Shown: piece after piece, positions 1-9,154 of the stretch
Layout: each line of letters starts with the position of its first letter
Numbering within the stretch: the first letter of the stretch is position 1
Notes under the pieces: model-generated
Databases searched by the model: none
What the model was told of the DNA's origin: nothing
The model's input: the letters and a program-made list of their open reading frames with translations, nothing else
Source of the DNA: Marinobacter litoralis
GTDB taxonomy: Bacteria > Pseudomonadota > Gammaproteobacteria > Pseudomonadales > Oleiphilaceae
DNA length: 64,000 nt
NCBI RefSeq assembly: GCF_003336705.1
Contig: NZ_QMDL01000002.1
Coordinates: forward strand, 357,262 to 421,261
Direction: 5' to 3'
Program-made: the position numbers and the translations under genes

Positions 1-1
1 C

Positions 2-694
2 TACGACGTGGTTTCCAAGCTGCCGATTGGTAACGCCACTCAAGTCGGTTCTTTGAAAGAACTGCTGAACATCGCCGACGTGGTTTCTTTGCACGTACCG
101 GAAACGCCGTCCACCAAGTATATGTTCAAAGCAGAACAGCTGGCTCAGATGAAGCCTGGCTCCATCCTGATGAACGCCTCTCGCGGCACTGTGGTCGATA
201 TCGACGCTCTGGCTGACACACTGCGCTCCGGCAAACTGCTGGGTGCTGCCATCGACGTGTTCCCGGTTGAGCCGAAGTCCAACGACGAAGAGTTTGTTTC
301 TCCGCTGCGCGAATTCGATAACGTGATCCTGACCCCGCACGTGGGTGGCTCTACCATCGAAGCTCAGGAAAACATCGGTCGCGAAGTGGCTGAAAAGCTC
401 GCTATGTACAGCGACAACGGCACCTCCGTTTCTTCCGTGAACTTCCCGGAAGTTGCGCTGCCTTCGCATCCGGACCAACACCGCTTGCTGCACATTCACG
501 AGAACGTGCCGGGCGTTATGTCCGAGATCAACCAGGTGTTCTCCGAGAACAACATCAACATTTGTGGCCAGTACCTGCAAACCAAAGAAGACATTGGTTA
601 CGTGGTTGTTGATGTCGATAAAGCCTACGGCGAGCTTGCACTTGAGAAGCTGCGTCAGGTTAAGGGCACGATTCGTACCCGCGTACTGTTCTGA
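2..694 (+). CDS. serA: D-3-phosphoglycerate dehydrogenase, C-terminal part (5' end outside window)
   Basis: Catalyses NAD-dependent oxidation of 3-phosphoglycerate, the first step of serine biosynthesis, in the cytosol. The reading frame is already open at base 2, so the N-terminal substrate domain is cut by the window edge and only about 230 residues are visible. These show the end of the NAD-binding domain (MNASRGTVVDIDAL), the catalytic histidine segment LTPHVGGST, and a C-terminal ACT domain of about 70 residues (HIHENVPGVMSEINQVF) as in the serine-inhibited E. coli type. A GTG at base 8 is an internal valine, not a start. A strong hairpin terminator follows the stop. The family assignment is secure. 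Confidence 0.95.
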   Translation, partial: YDVVSKLPIGNATQVGSLKELLNIADVVSLHVPETPSTKYMFKAEQLAQMKPGSILMNASRGTVVDIDALADTLRSGKLLGAAIDVFPVEPKSNDEEFVSPLREFDNVILTPHVGGSTIEAQENIGREVAEKLAMYSDNGTSVSSVNFPEVALPSHPDQHRLLHIHENVPGVMSEINQVFSENNINICGQYLQTKEDIGYVVVDVDKAYGELALEKLRQVKGTIRTRVLF

Positions 695-720
695 GATAAG
701 CCGTAACGGCGAATTCAGGC

Positions 721-755
721 ACAAAAAAACCGGAACATTGTTCCGGTTTTTTTGT
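721..755. terminator. Bidirectional rho-independent terminator
   Basis: A perfect 16-base inverted repeat with a 3-base loop (ATT) runs from an A-tract through CCGGAAC/GTTCCGG into a T-tract. It lies between the converging serA and subtilase genes, and its A/T tracts allow termination in both directions. Confidence 0.9.
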
Positions 756-768
756 GCCTTTTTAACGG

Positions 769-2070
769 TTACTGCGGTGCACGCAACAACAAGTTCGGCG
801 AACCGGCCTTGATACCGTTCAGCACATTGCCCGTACCCAGATTAATCACGGCATCCGCAACCTGAGCTGGCGTGAGCCCCGGCTGCTCAGACAAGATCAA
901 AGCCGAAACACCCGCCACGTGCGGCGATGCCATCGACGTACCACTGATGGTATTCGTTTGATTGTCGCCCTCATGCCATGCAGCGGTAATATCCGAGCCC
1001 GGTGCAAAAATGTCCAAACACTGGCCGTGGTTGGAGAAGGATGAACGCTGGTCATCGCGAGTCGTACTACCCACAGTGATAGCAGGCTCTACCCGGTTCG
1101 GAGAACCGCCGCACGCATCGGCATCGTCATTACCCGCAGCGACCACAAAGGTTACACCCTCTTCGATGGCGCCACGCACCGCGCTATCCAGCGCTTCGGA
1201 AGCACCGCCACCCAACGACATATTCGCAACCGCCGGAGCCTGGTGATTGGCAGCTACCCAGTCAACACCGGCAATCACATCGGCGTTGCTACCGGAACCG
1301 GAGCAATCCAGAACTCGCACGGCAGCAATCGAAGCCTGTTTGGCCACACCGTATGTTGAGCCCACTGAAGTGCTGGCTACGTGGGTGCCGTGGCCGTTAC
1401 AGTCAGTAGTGTCTGTCGCATCGGTCGCACCACCCAGGTTAAGAAACGGCCCAACCAAAGGCAGTGCTCCCAATCCTAGAAAGCCGGCATCGTTGACCGC
1501 AAAGTTACGACCTTCAATCACTCGGCCAGCAAATTCCTGATGGGTGTCACGAAGCCCGGTATCAATCACGTACACGCTGACACCAGCACCCGCGGAAGCC
1601 GGGTAACGATACTGCTCATCCAGGGGAAGAACTGTCTGATCGATGCGATCCAGCCCCCAGGTAGCACCGGGCTGAGTTGCCGAGTTCGCCGCAACAACGC
1701 GATCCTGCTCAACGCTCAATACACCCGGCAACGAAGACAAAAGATCCGCCTGCTGCTCGGTGAGCGCCAAAGCCGCTCCCGTCAATGCTGTTTGGTATAC
1801 GTGCACCACTTCACCACCGCCCACGGCCATCAGCAGCGACTGAATACCGGCGGTCAAATCACCCAGCCCCAACAAGTCCGGAAGCGCGGGGTCGAGCGTC
1901 ACAATGTATCGACCGGGAATCGCGTCGCCCGCTTGCAGAGTAACGGTTTGGCCTGAAGTGTTTGCCGAACCGGTCAGGCCCAACGTATCAAACAATCCAG
2001 CCTGAGCGGGAGTTGTGAAAAGAAGGCAAGCACTTAAGCCGGCAGCGGTGATCAGTGCATGTTTTTTCAT
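769..2070 (-). CDS. Secreted subtilisin-like serine protease (S8) with I9-type propeptide
   Basis: Exported peptidase of 433 residues. The start is the ATG at 2068-2070: it begins a clean Sec signal peptide ([12 protein letters not shown]..., cleavage after AQA) and has an AGAG-type ribosome site, whereas the longer frame adds 16 residues before the signal. A propeptide-like region (about residues 50-125) precedes the catalytic domain. The triad is visible as Asp170 (VIDTG), His227 (GHGTH) and Ser379 (GTSMASPH), with oxyanion Asn314 (AAGN). Cysteines near 224, 256, 320 and 351 could form disulfides. There is no C-terminal autotransporter or pre-peptidase domain, so export to the medium would need a general secretion system. 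Family certain; substrate unknown. Confidence 0.94.
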   Translation of the reverse strand: MKKHALITAAGLSACLLFTTPAQAGLFDTLGLTGSANTSGQTVTLQAGDAIPGRYIVTLDPALPDLLGLGDLTAGIQSLLMAVGGGEVVHVYQTALTGAALALTEQQADLLSSLPGVLSVEQDRVVAANSATQPGATWGLDRIDQTVLPLDEQYRYPASAGAGVSVYVIDTGLRDTHQEFAGRVIEGRNFAVNDAGFLGLGALPLVGPFLNLGGATDATDTTDCNGHGTHVASTSVGSTYGVAKQASIAAVRVLDCSGSGSNADVIAGVDWVAANHQAPAVANMSLGGGASEALDSAVRGAIEEGVTFVVAAGNDDADACGGSPNRVEPAITVGSTTRDDQRSSFSNHGQCLDIFAPGSDITAAWHEGDNQTNTISGTSMASPHVAGVSALILSEQPGLTPAQVADAVINLGTGNVLNGIKAGSPNLLLRAPQ

Positions 2071-2181
2071 AGAATACTGCTCTCTTGTTGTCGTTAGCTG
2101 AGTAAGAGAACTTGCCATAGCGAGAACCAGTTCACAGTACCCAATCAGGCCAACTCAAAAGCCGCACGCTATAAAACAAAA

Positions 2182-2211
2182 AAGCTTCGCGACCCAAAGG
2201 TAGCGAAGCTT
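2182..2211 (-). terminator. Rho-independent terminator of the OmpA-like lipoprotein gene
   Basis: A 9-bp stem (AAGCTTCGC/GCGAAGCTT) with a 12-base loop is followed on the minus strand by a T-rich run (TTTTTGTTTT). It lies 3' of the minus-strand gene ending at 2267. A second short hairpin (ACCCGGC/GCCGGGT) lies just upstream at 2217-2235. Confidence 0.85.
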
Positions 2212-2266
2212 CTAGATACCCGGCATCGCCGGGTAACGAAACAACCCTATGCTGAACGCACAACGC

Positions 2267-2923
2267 TTACTGCATTGGCACCAGCGTCAGCTCAACACGA
2301 CGGTTCTGTTCACGTCCCGCTGCCGTTTCATTAGAGGCAATGGGCGAACGCTCACCGTAACCGGTCGCGCGGGTCCGTCTTGGCTCAATTCCTTGATTCA
2401 TCAAGAAGTCCCGTACAGAAGAAGCGCGACGCTCACTCAACAGCTGGTTGTAGCTGTCACGACCGGTGCTGTCGGTATGACCATCAATCTGAATGATGGT
2501 TTTATCAAATTCTTTCAATACCAGCGCCACCGATTCCAGCGTACCGGTAAAGCCGGAACGGATGCTGGACTGGTCAGTGTTAAAGGTGATGTTACCCGGC
2601 ATAACCAATTCGATCTGGTCGCCATTACGAACCACACGAACGCCCGTGCCTTCCAGTCTTTGACGGAGTTGCGCTTCCTGACGGTCCATGTAGTAACCAA
2701 TGCCACCGCCCACTGCAGCACCGCCTGCGGCACCAATCAGCGCACCCTTGCCACGGTCGCTTTTGCTAGAGGTAGCTGCACCTATGGCCGCGCCGCCCAG
2801 AGCACCAATGATGCTGCCCTTGGTTGCGTTGGAGGTTTTCTCTTCCCCGGTGTACGGGTCGTAGGTCATACAGCCACTCAGGCCCACCGTAGCAACGGCA
2901 AAGGCAAGGATTGTTTTCTTCAT
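2267..2923 (-). CDS. OmpA-family lipoprotein with glycine zipper (YiaD-like)
   Basis: Envelope lipoprotein of 218 residues that probably links the outer membrane to peptidoglycan. It has a lipobox (LSGC, Cys18), then a glycine-zipper region with GALGGAAIG and GAAGGAAVGGG (about residues 35-75), then an OmpA-like peptidoglycan-binding domain with ITFNTDQSSI, IDGHTDSTG and ATGYGERSP. The ATG at 2921-2923 is preferred over the GTG one codon upstream because it lies 6 bases after AGGAG, while the GTG lies only 3 bases after. The architecture matches E. coli YiaD, but orthology cannot be settled by reading alone. It has its own downstream terminator. Confidence 0.9.
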   Translation of the reverse strand: MKKTILAFAVATVGLSGCMTYDPYTGEEKTSNATKGSIIGALGGAAIGAATSSKSDRGKGALIGAAGGAAVGGGIGYYMDRQEAQLRQRLEGTGVRVVRNGDQIELVMPGNITFNTDQSSIRSGFTGTLESVALVLKEFDKTIIQIDGHTDSTGRDSYNQLLSERRASSVRDFLMNQGIEPRRTRATGYGERSPIASNETAAGREQNRRVELTLVPMQ

Positions 2924-2972
2924 CACAAACTCCTGATGCTATTAGTTATTAATCCGGCCATTCTCGACCGCA

Positions 2973-3962
2973 TTACTGCGAGAACGTATCAATAATGGTA
3001 TTAAATACCGTCGCCTGCAAATCCTTGGCCTCATTGACCAAGTGATGGCGCCCATCCGGAATAATGCGTTCGTTGACGGACGAAAACTTGTTCCGAATGA
3101 TCCGCAAGTTGTGTTGCCAGTCGACGGTCAGGTCTTTTTTACCCTGCACAACCGTTACCGGGAAATCCACCGGCCGTGCCGATTCAATGTGCGGCACCCA
3201 TTTGCGCAAAGCCGTTACCCAGTCCACATGCACTGCACGCGCCTGCAATGGGTCATGCTCCCGAAGAAACTTCAGGAACCGGGTATTGCTGCTATTCTGG
3301 CCAAAGGCTCTGCGCCAGCGGCTCAGGAACGGGCGCGCGACACTGTGCAGCACCTTGGCACCCAACCAGCCCATAGGCCTTACCAGCGGTGCCAGTAACA
3401 CCACCTTCCGGAAAGCCGATGTTTCCTGGTTATGGTGGTTAGACAACAGATAGTCGATAAGAATCGCACCGCCTGTGCTTTGCCCAACTGCAAACCACGG
3501 CCCCCGAACTTTATCGTCCACCTGCGTCATAACGGCCGACAAAACCGCTTGGTACTCCAAGAAGCTACCAATCGCTGCCGGCGTGCCACTGGACAAACCA
3601 TGCCCCGGCTGGTCATACGCCAGGACATCAAAGCCCGCCCCCAGGCATCGATCAATAAGTTGGGTATACAACCCGACATGATCAAAGTAACCGTGCAATA
3701 TAAACACGGTGCCTTTGGACTCGACCGCATCCGGCAACCGGAAATAATGCACCATGACCTCATGATGCTGAGCCTTGATGTAGCCTTGGTGATAGGTTAC
3801 CTCTGGGTGTTCCACCCACAGGTCCAAACCGTAAAACCGACAATAGGCTTCCATTTCGGAACTCAGTTCCCGGGGCTTCTGCGGATTGAACGGTTCCAGC
3901 CGATCAAGCAACGAGTGCCTGTCCCAGTTCGGTATTTCTATGGTATCTGTTTTCCAGTACAC
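2973..3962 (-). CDS. Alpha/beta hydrolase, lysophospholipase/monoacylglycerol lipase type
   Basis: Soluble serine hydrolase of 329 residues, in the PldB/YheT-like 'hydrolase_4' group. The oxyanion segment ILHGYFDH is at 89-96, a DQPGHGLSSG segment at 117-126, the nucleophile elbow GQSTGG has Ser162, a probable acid is in QGKKDLTV near 274, and the catalytic histidine is in GRHHLVNE near 305. No signal peptide is seen, so it is likely cytosolic and acts on lysophospholipids or monoacylglycerols (inferred from the family). It starts with GTG and has no obvious ribosome site; Met37 is an alternative but would remove conserved N-terminal sequence. It is divergent from the esterase gene at 4033. 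Confidence 0.85.
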   Translation of the reverse strand: MYWKTDTIEIPNWDRHSLLDRLEPFNPQKPRELSSEMEAYCRFYGLDLWVEHPEVTYHQGYIKAQHHEVMVHYFRLPDAVESKGTVFILHGYFDHVGLYTQLIDRCLGAGFDVLAYDQPGHGLSSGTPAAIGSFLEYQAVLSAVMTQVDDKVRGPWFAVGQSTGGAILIDYLLSNHHNQETSAFRKVVLLAPLVRPMGWLGAKVLHSVARPFLSRWRRAFGQNSSNTRFLKFLREHDPLQARAVHVDWVTALRKWVPHIESARPVDFPVTVVQGKKDLTVDWQHNLRIIRNKFSSVNERIIPDGRHHLVNEAKDLQATVFNTIIDTFSQ

Positions 3963-4032
3963 GTAGAGTTAAACGCCTGTCATGTGTCAATAATTGACGC
4001 TCATCGTAACGCATTCACAGGGGAGAGCACAG

Positions 4033-4926
4033 ATGTTCCAACCGCTACTTGAAGCCATCTTGCGCCAGACAATGTGCCGACTCGTGCGCCCTCTGCTTTC
4101 AAACGGGGTGTCATTAGAGCTTCAACGCAAGCTGATTCGACAAGCCTATAGAACGTCTTTGCCTCCCCGAAGCGTTCGGTTCACCAGCGACACTCTGGGG
4201 CAGGTACCGGTTTTACGCGGCCTGCCGAATACCCGCTCAACGGGCACCATCGTGTACCTCCACGGCGGTGGTTATATCCTCGGTTCTGCCGCCACGCATA
4301 AAGGCATTGCCGGCCATTTGGCAAAACTGACGGGTTGCGAAGTCATCATTCCGGATTATCGGCTGGCCCCCGAGCACCCGTATCCCGCGGCACCAGACGA
4401 TGCCGAAGCCGTATTTCAGGCGGTGATTCGCGAAGGCAAACCCGCAGAAAGAATTGCGATAGCCGGGGATTCGGCCGGTGGAGGGCTGGCGTTGGTGCTA
4501 GCCATGCGCCTTCGAGAACATGGGCAGCCCCTACCGTCTTCTATTACATGTTTTTCACCTTGGACGGATTTGACGAGCCAGCAACTCTACTCTCCCGAAT
4601 GCGAACCGGTTCTTCACGCAAGCTGGGTTTTCAAAGCCGCGAAAATGTATGCCGGTGAAGGGGCGCTGACAGACCCCATGATTTCTCCCGCATTCGGCGA
4701 TTTGAAAGGACTACCGCCAACCCTGATTCAGGTAGGCAGCCAGGAAATCTTGCTGAATGATGCTACGCGTCTGGCAGACGCTGCGAAAACAGCAGAGGTC
4801 GATGTAACACTCGAAATCTACAACAGCCTTTGGCACGTATTTCAGACTCACTGCGCCCAATTACAGCGCGCCTCGGATGCGCTCGTCACCGCAGCCAAGC
4901 ACATCAGGCGTCATCTGGCAGAGTAA
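4033..4926 (+). CDS. Alpha/beta hydrolase fold-3 esterase (hormone-sensitive-lipase family)
   Basis: Carboxylesterase/lipase of 297 residues. It has the HGGG oxyanion motif of the HSL family (HGGGYILG, residues 77-84) and the nucleophile elbow GDSAGGG with Ser147. The His is probably in the late segment SLWHVF. The ATG at 4033 is preferred to an upstream TTG at 3994 because AGGGGAG lies 7-8 bases before it. The substrate is probably a short- to medium-chain acyl ester, by family. It converges with the GIY-YIG gene and the two coding regions overlap by 23 bases. Confidence 0.88.
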   Translation: MFQPLLEAILRQTMCRLVRPLLSNGVSLELQRKLIRQAYRTSLPPRSVRFTSDTLGQVPVLRGLPNTRSTGTIVYLHGGGYILGSAATHKGIAGHLAKLTGCEVIIPDYRLAPEHPYPAAPDDAEAVFQAVIREGKPAERIAIAGDSAGGGLALVLAMRLREHGQPLPSSITCFSPWTDLTSQQLYSPECEPVLHASWVFKAAKMYAGEGALTDPMISPAFGDLKGLPPTLIQVGSQEILLNDATRLADAAKTAEVDVTLEIYNSLWHVFQTHCAQLQRASDALVTAAKHIRRHLAE

Positions 4927-5182
4927 CCTCTCCTCGCAGCAGGGCTTCTTTTCGCGCCCGCGACCAGCGTTTAATTTGCCACTCCAGTTTGGATGCCCGG
5001 CTCCGGTCGCCCGCTACCGCCTGAAACTCCAGCGTCAACGGGCCTTTGCCCCGTAGGCTGCGCGCTCCTTTTGGGGCACCCGCTTTGTGCTCGGAAAAAC
5101 GTCGGGGAACGTCAGTGGTTATCCCGGTGTACAGGCTGCCAGCAGCCGTGCGCACCAAATACAGGTGCCACTGTTCAGCCAT
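4904..5182 (-). CDS. GIY-YIG nuclease-fold protein (UPF0213/YhbQ family)
   Basis: Single-domain protein of 92 residues. It has the GIY-YIG signature as HLYLVR...LYTGIT near the N-terminus followed by [10 protein letters not shown] with the conserved Arg, as in YhbQ-type proteins thought to act on DNA. No other domain is present. Its start overlaps the last 8 bases of the upstream EamA gene, so it is probably the last gene of the four-gene kinase/regulator/transporter operon, although a functional link is not evident. It converges on the esterase gene. Confidence 0.85.
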   Translation of the reverse strand: MAEQWHLYLVRTAAGSLYTGITTDVPRRFSEHKAGAPKGARSLRGKGPLTLEFQAVAGDRSRASKLEWQIKRWSRARKEALLRGEVTLPDDA

Positions 5183-6080
5183 GCTCCAACCCTTGCGCTC
5201 GAGCCTGAACTTTCTTTTGCTGCAGCCATAAACCGGCGATGATCAACACCAGCCCAATGTAGGTAGAAGGCAGAATCACTTCACCCAAAATGAAGTAGAT
5301 AAAGACCAATGACAAGAATGGTGCAATGAAAATCAAATTACTGACTTTTGCCGTATTTTCGGCCTTTTTCATAGCCTGAGACCACAAGATAAACGCAATC
5401 CCCATTTCAAAGACACCGATGTATATCGCGGCGGAAACCGATCCAACCCCTGAAAACCCGAACCCGACCGTGTACCAGCACACCGCGGCAATCACCGGCA
5501 GGCCAAACAAAAAGTTAAGGAACAGCCCGACAACCGGATCACGGGTATCTCGGGTCGCGATGATCCAGTACGACGCCCACACCAAGGTGCTTGCCAACGC
5601 TAGAGAAACTCCAAGCGGGTCTGAAAAATTCAACGATGTCACGGCACCCCGGGTCGCTATCACCACAACACCGGCATAGCACACCAGCCCCGCCAAGATA
5701 TCAATACGACGCAACTTCTGTCCGAGAAAAGGCACCGATAAATATGCAAGCACTAATGCCCAGGTGTAATTGAGGGGCTGTGCTTCCTGGGCCGGCAGCC
5801 GGTCAAACGCACCAAATAATAGAAAGTAATACAGGCATGGATTGATCAGGCCCATACCTATTGACTGCAAGTATTGGGTTTTGCTGAGCTGAAAAACCTG
5901 TTGCCACCGGCCCATAATGACCAGAGCCACCGCCATCACAACGATAGAAGCCGAGCATGCCACCAACAACATCTGAACCGGTGCCAAATCCGCCAACGCC
6001 AATTTGAAAGCGGTTGCTACCGTAGACCATAGCAACACGGTAGCCAGACCGTACAACATGGCCTGCTTCTGATTTTTCAT
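5175..6080 (-). CDS. EamA/DMT-family inner-membrane transporter
   Basis: Drug/metabolite-type permease of 301 residues with about ten hydrophobic segments arranged as two EamA repeats (the second begins near [20 protein letters not shown]). The ATG at 6078-6080 shares its A with the TGA of the response regulator (TGATG), indicating translational coupling, and GGAG lies 9 bases upstream. The longer frame adding ten residues is therefore unlikely. Substrate unknown; family members export amino acids or other small metabolites. Its coupling to a two-component system suggests controlled export of something that system senses, which is inference. Confidence 0.88.
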   Translation of the reverse strand: MKNQKQAMLYGLATVLLWSTVATAFKLALADLAPVQMLLVACSASIVVMAVALVIMGRWQQVFQLSKTQYLQSIGMGLINPCLYYFLLFGAFDRLPAQEAQPLNYTWALVLAYLSVPFLGQKLRRIDILAGLVCYAGVVVIATRGAVTSLNFSDPLGVSLALASTLVWASYWIIATRDTRDPVVGLFLNFLFGLPVIAAVCWYTVGFGFSGVGSVSAAIYIGVFEMGIAFILWSQAMKKAENTAKVSNLIFIAPFLSLVFIYFILGEVILPSTYIGLVLIIAGLWLQQKKVQARAQGLEHG

Positions 6081-7462
6081 CACTTCTGCTCCAGAGTGGA
6101 TTCCAGCCAACGGTAAAGAGTTCGCCTATTAATACCCAATATTTGCGCTGCGCGACGTTTGTTGCCGTCAACCGCGCTCATCACTTGGCGAACGTAATTT
6201 TGCTGCAGCGCCTCCAAGGTGGGCCATTCTGGGATATTTGTGCCCTCCGGGTCTATCGTGTTCGCCTGAAAACTCCCTCGTCGTTTGCGAATACGCTCCG
6301 GCAAATGTTCCGGCTGAATGGTGCCGCCATCGCAAAACGTGACCGCCCTCTCGATGGCACTGGAAAGCTCCCGCACGTTGCCCGGGAACGGATAATCCAT
6401 AAGCACTCGCAGCGTTACCTCACTAAACTTGATAAAACCACGACCATGCCTGAGACACGCTTCTTTGAGAAAGTACATGGCGAGAAGTTCGACGTCTTCA
6501 CCACGCTCCCGCAACGGCGGTACAGAAAGAGAGAGAGTTTCAAGCCGATAATAGAGGTCTTCCCGGAATGCCCCCTCCTCGACGGCCTTCATCAGATTGA
6601 CGTGTGTAGAGGCCAGTATGCGCACATCAACGGCTTCTTCATGGTCTGCGCCAACCGGCTTGATCGCCCCCTCCTGCAGCACCCGAAGCAGCTTAGCCTG
6701 AAGCGACATAGGCATCTCGCCAATCTCGTCCAGCAACAAAGTGCCTCCGCTGGCTTCGGCAAACAGCCCTTTACGGGCCTGCCGCGCACCGGTAAAAGCC
6801 CCGGCTTCATGGCCGAAGAATTCGCTTTCCATCAGGTCCGGCGGAATGCCCGCACAGTTTACCGCCAAGAAGGCCTTGCCCGCCCGCTCGCTCTGGTTGT
6901 GGATAGCGTGTGCGACTAACTCTTTGCCCGTGCCACTTTCGCCATGAATCAAAACCGCAGCCTGACTGAGTGCAACCTGCCGGATTTCACGTCGCAAACG
7001 CTCCATCGCTGAACTGTCACCCACCAACCCCATATTCAACTCACCGTATTGGCGGGACTGAATCTCGGCCAGTTGTCGGTTAATATCGGCCTGCGCCAAC
7101 AATCTTTTTATTTTCAGACGCAGATGATCGGTAGACAGTGGTTTGGTCAAAAAATCATCTGCTCCCGCCTGCAAAGCTTCGACCGCTTGATCAACCGTGC
7201 CAAAGGCGGTGATAACGATAAAGGGAATTCCCGGGTGTTCCGCTTGCTGAAAAGCCAACACTTGCATACCGTCGCCATCAGGCAACCGAAGATCCGAGAC
7301 AATTAATGCCGGCCGCTGCTCTTTTAAGGCTTTCCGCGCATCTTGCACCGGTGCCGCGCCCACAACGGTGTAGCCATCCGCTTCAAGTTCCTCGGTCAGC
7401 AGTTGCCCCAGGCTCGGGTCATCTTCTACCAACAACACCAGCGGTGCGTTTGCCGATATCAT
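6080..7462 (-). CDS. Sigma-54-dependent response regulator (NtrC family)
   Basis: Transcription activator of 460 residues. The receiver domain has acidic pocket EDD at 13-15, phosphoacceptor Asp57 (SDLRLPDGDG) and Lys107 (TKP). The AAA+ domain has Walker A GESGTGKE (174-181), the sigma-54 contact loop GAFTGA (221-226) and Walker B LLLDEIGEM. A Fis-type helix-turn-helix sits at the C-terminus (RAAQILGINRRTLYRWL). The intact GAFTGA loop implies that it activates sigma-54 promoters. Its start overlaps the kinase stop (ATGA) and its stop overlaps the transporter start. A sigma-54 promoter with an inverted-repeat candidate site lies on the other side of the kinase gene, upstream of the gene at 9155. 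Confidence 0.95.
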   Translation of the reverse strand: MISANAPLVLLVEDDPSLGQLLTEELEADGYTVVGAAPVQDARKALKEQRPALIVSDLRLPDGDGMQVLAFQQAEHPGIPFIVITAFGTVDQAVEALQAGADDFLTKPLSTDHLRLKIKRLLAQADINRQLAEIQSRQYGELNMGLVGDSSAMERLRREIRQVALSQAAVLIHGESGTGKELVAHAIHNQSERAGKAFLAVNCAGIPPDLMESEFFGHEAGAFTGARQARKGLFAEASGGTLLLDEIGEMPMSLQAKLLRVLQEGAIKPVGADHEEAVDVRILASTHVNLMKAVEEGAFREDLYYRLETLSLSVPPLRERGEDVELLAMYFLKEACLRHGRGFIKFSEVTLRVLMDYPFPGNVRELSSAIERAVTFCDGGTIQPEHLPERIRKRRGSFQANTIDPEGTNIPEWPTLEALQQNYVRQVMSAVDGNKRRAAQILGINRRTLYRWLESTLEQK

Positions 7463-8928
7463 GCGACCTCCTTCGGAAAATAAAGACTCATTCGGCAGCC
7501 ACCCAGATCACTGACATCCACCTCGACCCGGCCACCATGTTCTTTCACAACACTGCTGACCACGGCAAGGCCAAGGCCAGTCCCCTCTCCGGCTGCGCGT
7601 GTACTGTAGAAAGGTTCGAATATCCGTGCTCGGTGCTCAGCCGGTATGCCCGGGCCATCATCATCCACCCGCACCTCCCAGCAATCACCGGCCTCGTGGG
7701 CCGAGACTTTCAGTTGGCTTCGGGCCGACTGGCATGCATTGCGAATCACGTTCAGACAAGCCAGGCCCACTCGCAAAGGCTCTGCTCGCACAGCCATCGT
7801 TTGATCAAGCCCTTCGGTAACCAGTATTGGCGTATTACAACGGCTGTCTTCAGCCACCCATGTCATAACATCCGCAAGAACCGACGACAGGTCCAGCGAG
7901 CGGCGTGAATCCGGAACATGACGGAAACAATCCAATAGCTGCTGAATGATCGTGGTCATCCGCGTGACCTGGTGCTCGATATCCGTGAGGTGGCGCTGCT
8001 GTGCGTCCGGCAATCCCAAACGTGCAAGAATACGGGCACGCCCCTGTATGACGTTCAAGGGGGCTCCCAACTCATGGGCGACACCGCCCGCAACACGGCC
8101 AATCATTGCCACCTTTTCCTGATATTCCAATTGCTCGGCCAGGGCTCGCTCCCGAGCAATTCGCCCTTCAATTTCCGATTCTGCCGCGGCCATCCGTCGG
8201 CCCAGTTTCAGAATGCCCCGATGAATCTGCCGAAGCTCCCGGGGGCCAGACGGAGGAACGACCAATAGCCAGTGCCCGGGCGCCAGTCCGGCCATGTTTT
8301 CAAGTAAACGGCTAACATGCCGCCCCACCGTTCCGTAATGCCCCAACACGACGACCGCAATCATCATGAAGGAAAAGGCTGTCCAGATCGTAACCGCCCA
8401 CCAGCGGGACGAGGCCACCAGATCGTGGAAATCGCTACGCTTGCGGGTGACCTGAAGCAGCCCCTGAATACGACCGTCTTCTCCCACTAAGGGCGTAAAG
8501 TGAGAAAATACCGATTCACCGTCTACCCGGCGGAATGCCCCGCCCAGTTCCCCGCTGGCGATGACTTTTTCAGCGCTCGCACTGTTGGATACATCGGTGT
8601 CCGCGACACCCAAACTAGCGACCCGATCGCTATTTTCATCGAACACCGACGCACCGGATATCCGGCCAATCTTGAAAATGGACTTCAGCGATTCTCCCAG
8701 CACCAGCTCATTGCCTTGCGCCAAAGCGTTGGAAACCGGACCGCTCACGGCTTGAGCAACCAGCTCCAGATCTTCTCTCAAGCGATCATTCAGAGCTTTT
8801 TCAACGGCTCCCATGCCTATATAAATGGCGATACCGCTGAATAGAACCAGAGGCACCACGATGCTCAAGACCAGGGTCAGCTGAAGCGACCTGAACATAT
8901 CCCGAATGCGTCGGCTTAAAGGAAACAT
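7459..8928 (-). CDS. Membrane sensor histidine kinase
   Basis: Sensor of 489 residues, partner of the NtrC-type regulator. TM1 is at about 16-40 and TM2 at about 176-197, enclosing a periplasmic domain of about 135 residues. A linker and coiled stretch (about 240-275) leads to the H-box with His285 (GGVAHELGAPLNV), then the N-box (VIRNACQSA), G1 (DDDGPGIP) and G2 (GEGTGLGLAVV). This is the HisKA/HATPase layout usual for NtrB/ZraS-like partners of sigma-54 regulators. The ATG is preceded by AGGAG at 7 bases. Its signal is unknown; the periplasmic domain looks like a small PAS/Cache-type fold, which is inference. Confidence 0.93.
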   Translation of the reverse strand: MFPLSRRIRDMFRSLQLTLVLSIVVPLVLFSGIAIYIGMGAVEKALNDRLREDLELVAQAVSGPVSNALAQGNELVLGESLKSIFKIGRISGASVFDENSDRVASLGVADTDVSNSASAEKVIASGELGGAFRRVDGESVFSHFTPLVGEDGRIQGLLQVTRKRSDFHDLVASSRWWAVTIWTAFSFMMIAVVVLGHYGTVGRHVSRLLENMAGLAPGHWLLVVPPSGPRELRQIHRGILKLGRRMAAAESEIEGRIARERALAEQLEYQEKVAMIGRVAGGVAHELGAPLNVIQGRARILARLGLPDAQQRHLTDIEHQVTRMTTIIQQLLDCFRHVPDSRRSLDLSSVLADVMTWVAEDSRCNTPILVTEGLDQTMAVRAEPLRVGLACLNVIRNACQSARSQLKVSAHEAGDCWEVRVDDDGPGIPAEHRARIFEPFYSTRAAGEGTGLGLAVVSSVVKEHGGRVEVDVSDLGGCRMSLYFPKEVA

Positions 8929-8945
8929 AAAGGGCTCCTGTTCCT

Positions 8946-8970
8946 ATGTGTCACAGCGTTTCTGACACAT
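8946..8970. promoter_or_regulatory. Inverted repeat, candidate enhancer for the NtrC-type regulator
   Basis: ATGTGTCA and TGACACAT form a perfect 8-bp inverted repeat with a 9-base spacer. It lies just upstream of the kinase start and about 130 bases upstream of the predicted start site of the divergent sigma-54 promoter. That position is typical for bacterial enhancer-binding proteins. The link to the neighbouring regulator is inferred from position. Confidence 0.6.
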
Positions 8971-9060
8971 GAGGCATTTTGCCACAACCTTCATTACCAA
9001 CCATTAATCGCAAAAACTTTCAACACACTGATTTTAAAGGAATTAAAAGAAACAAAAGAT

Positions 9061-9076
9061 TGGCATGGCGCCTGCT
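9061..9076 (+). promoter_or_regulatory. Sigma-54 (-24/-12) promoter
   Basis: TGGCATGGCGCCTGCT matches the sigma-54 consensus TGGCACG-N4-TTGCW at nearly every position. The invariant GG (9062-9063) and GC (9074-9075) are separated by exactly 10 bases. Transcription would start near 9087, giving a leader of about 68 bases before the gene at 9155. Confidence 0.75.
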
Positions 9077-9154
9077 ATAACCAACGTGACATTCACAGAA
9101 ACGGGGCACTGAGACATTCCGTCCCGGCACAATGAAGCGAAAGGAGCCTGATTT

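Noticed and set aside
453..812. Open frame overlapping the serA end and terminator
   Set aside because: Arg/Cys/Thr-rich shadow of serA in another frame that runs through the terminator.
2249..2995. Long open frame on the plus strand opposite the OmpA-like lipoprotein
   Set aside because: No ribosome site, no recognisable domain; the minus strand carries a clear lipoprotein. The same reasoning removes other long antisense frames, e.g. 23302-24057, 31486-32184, 35253-35834 and 51411-52220.
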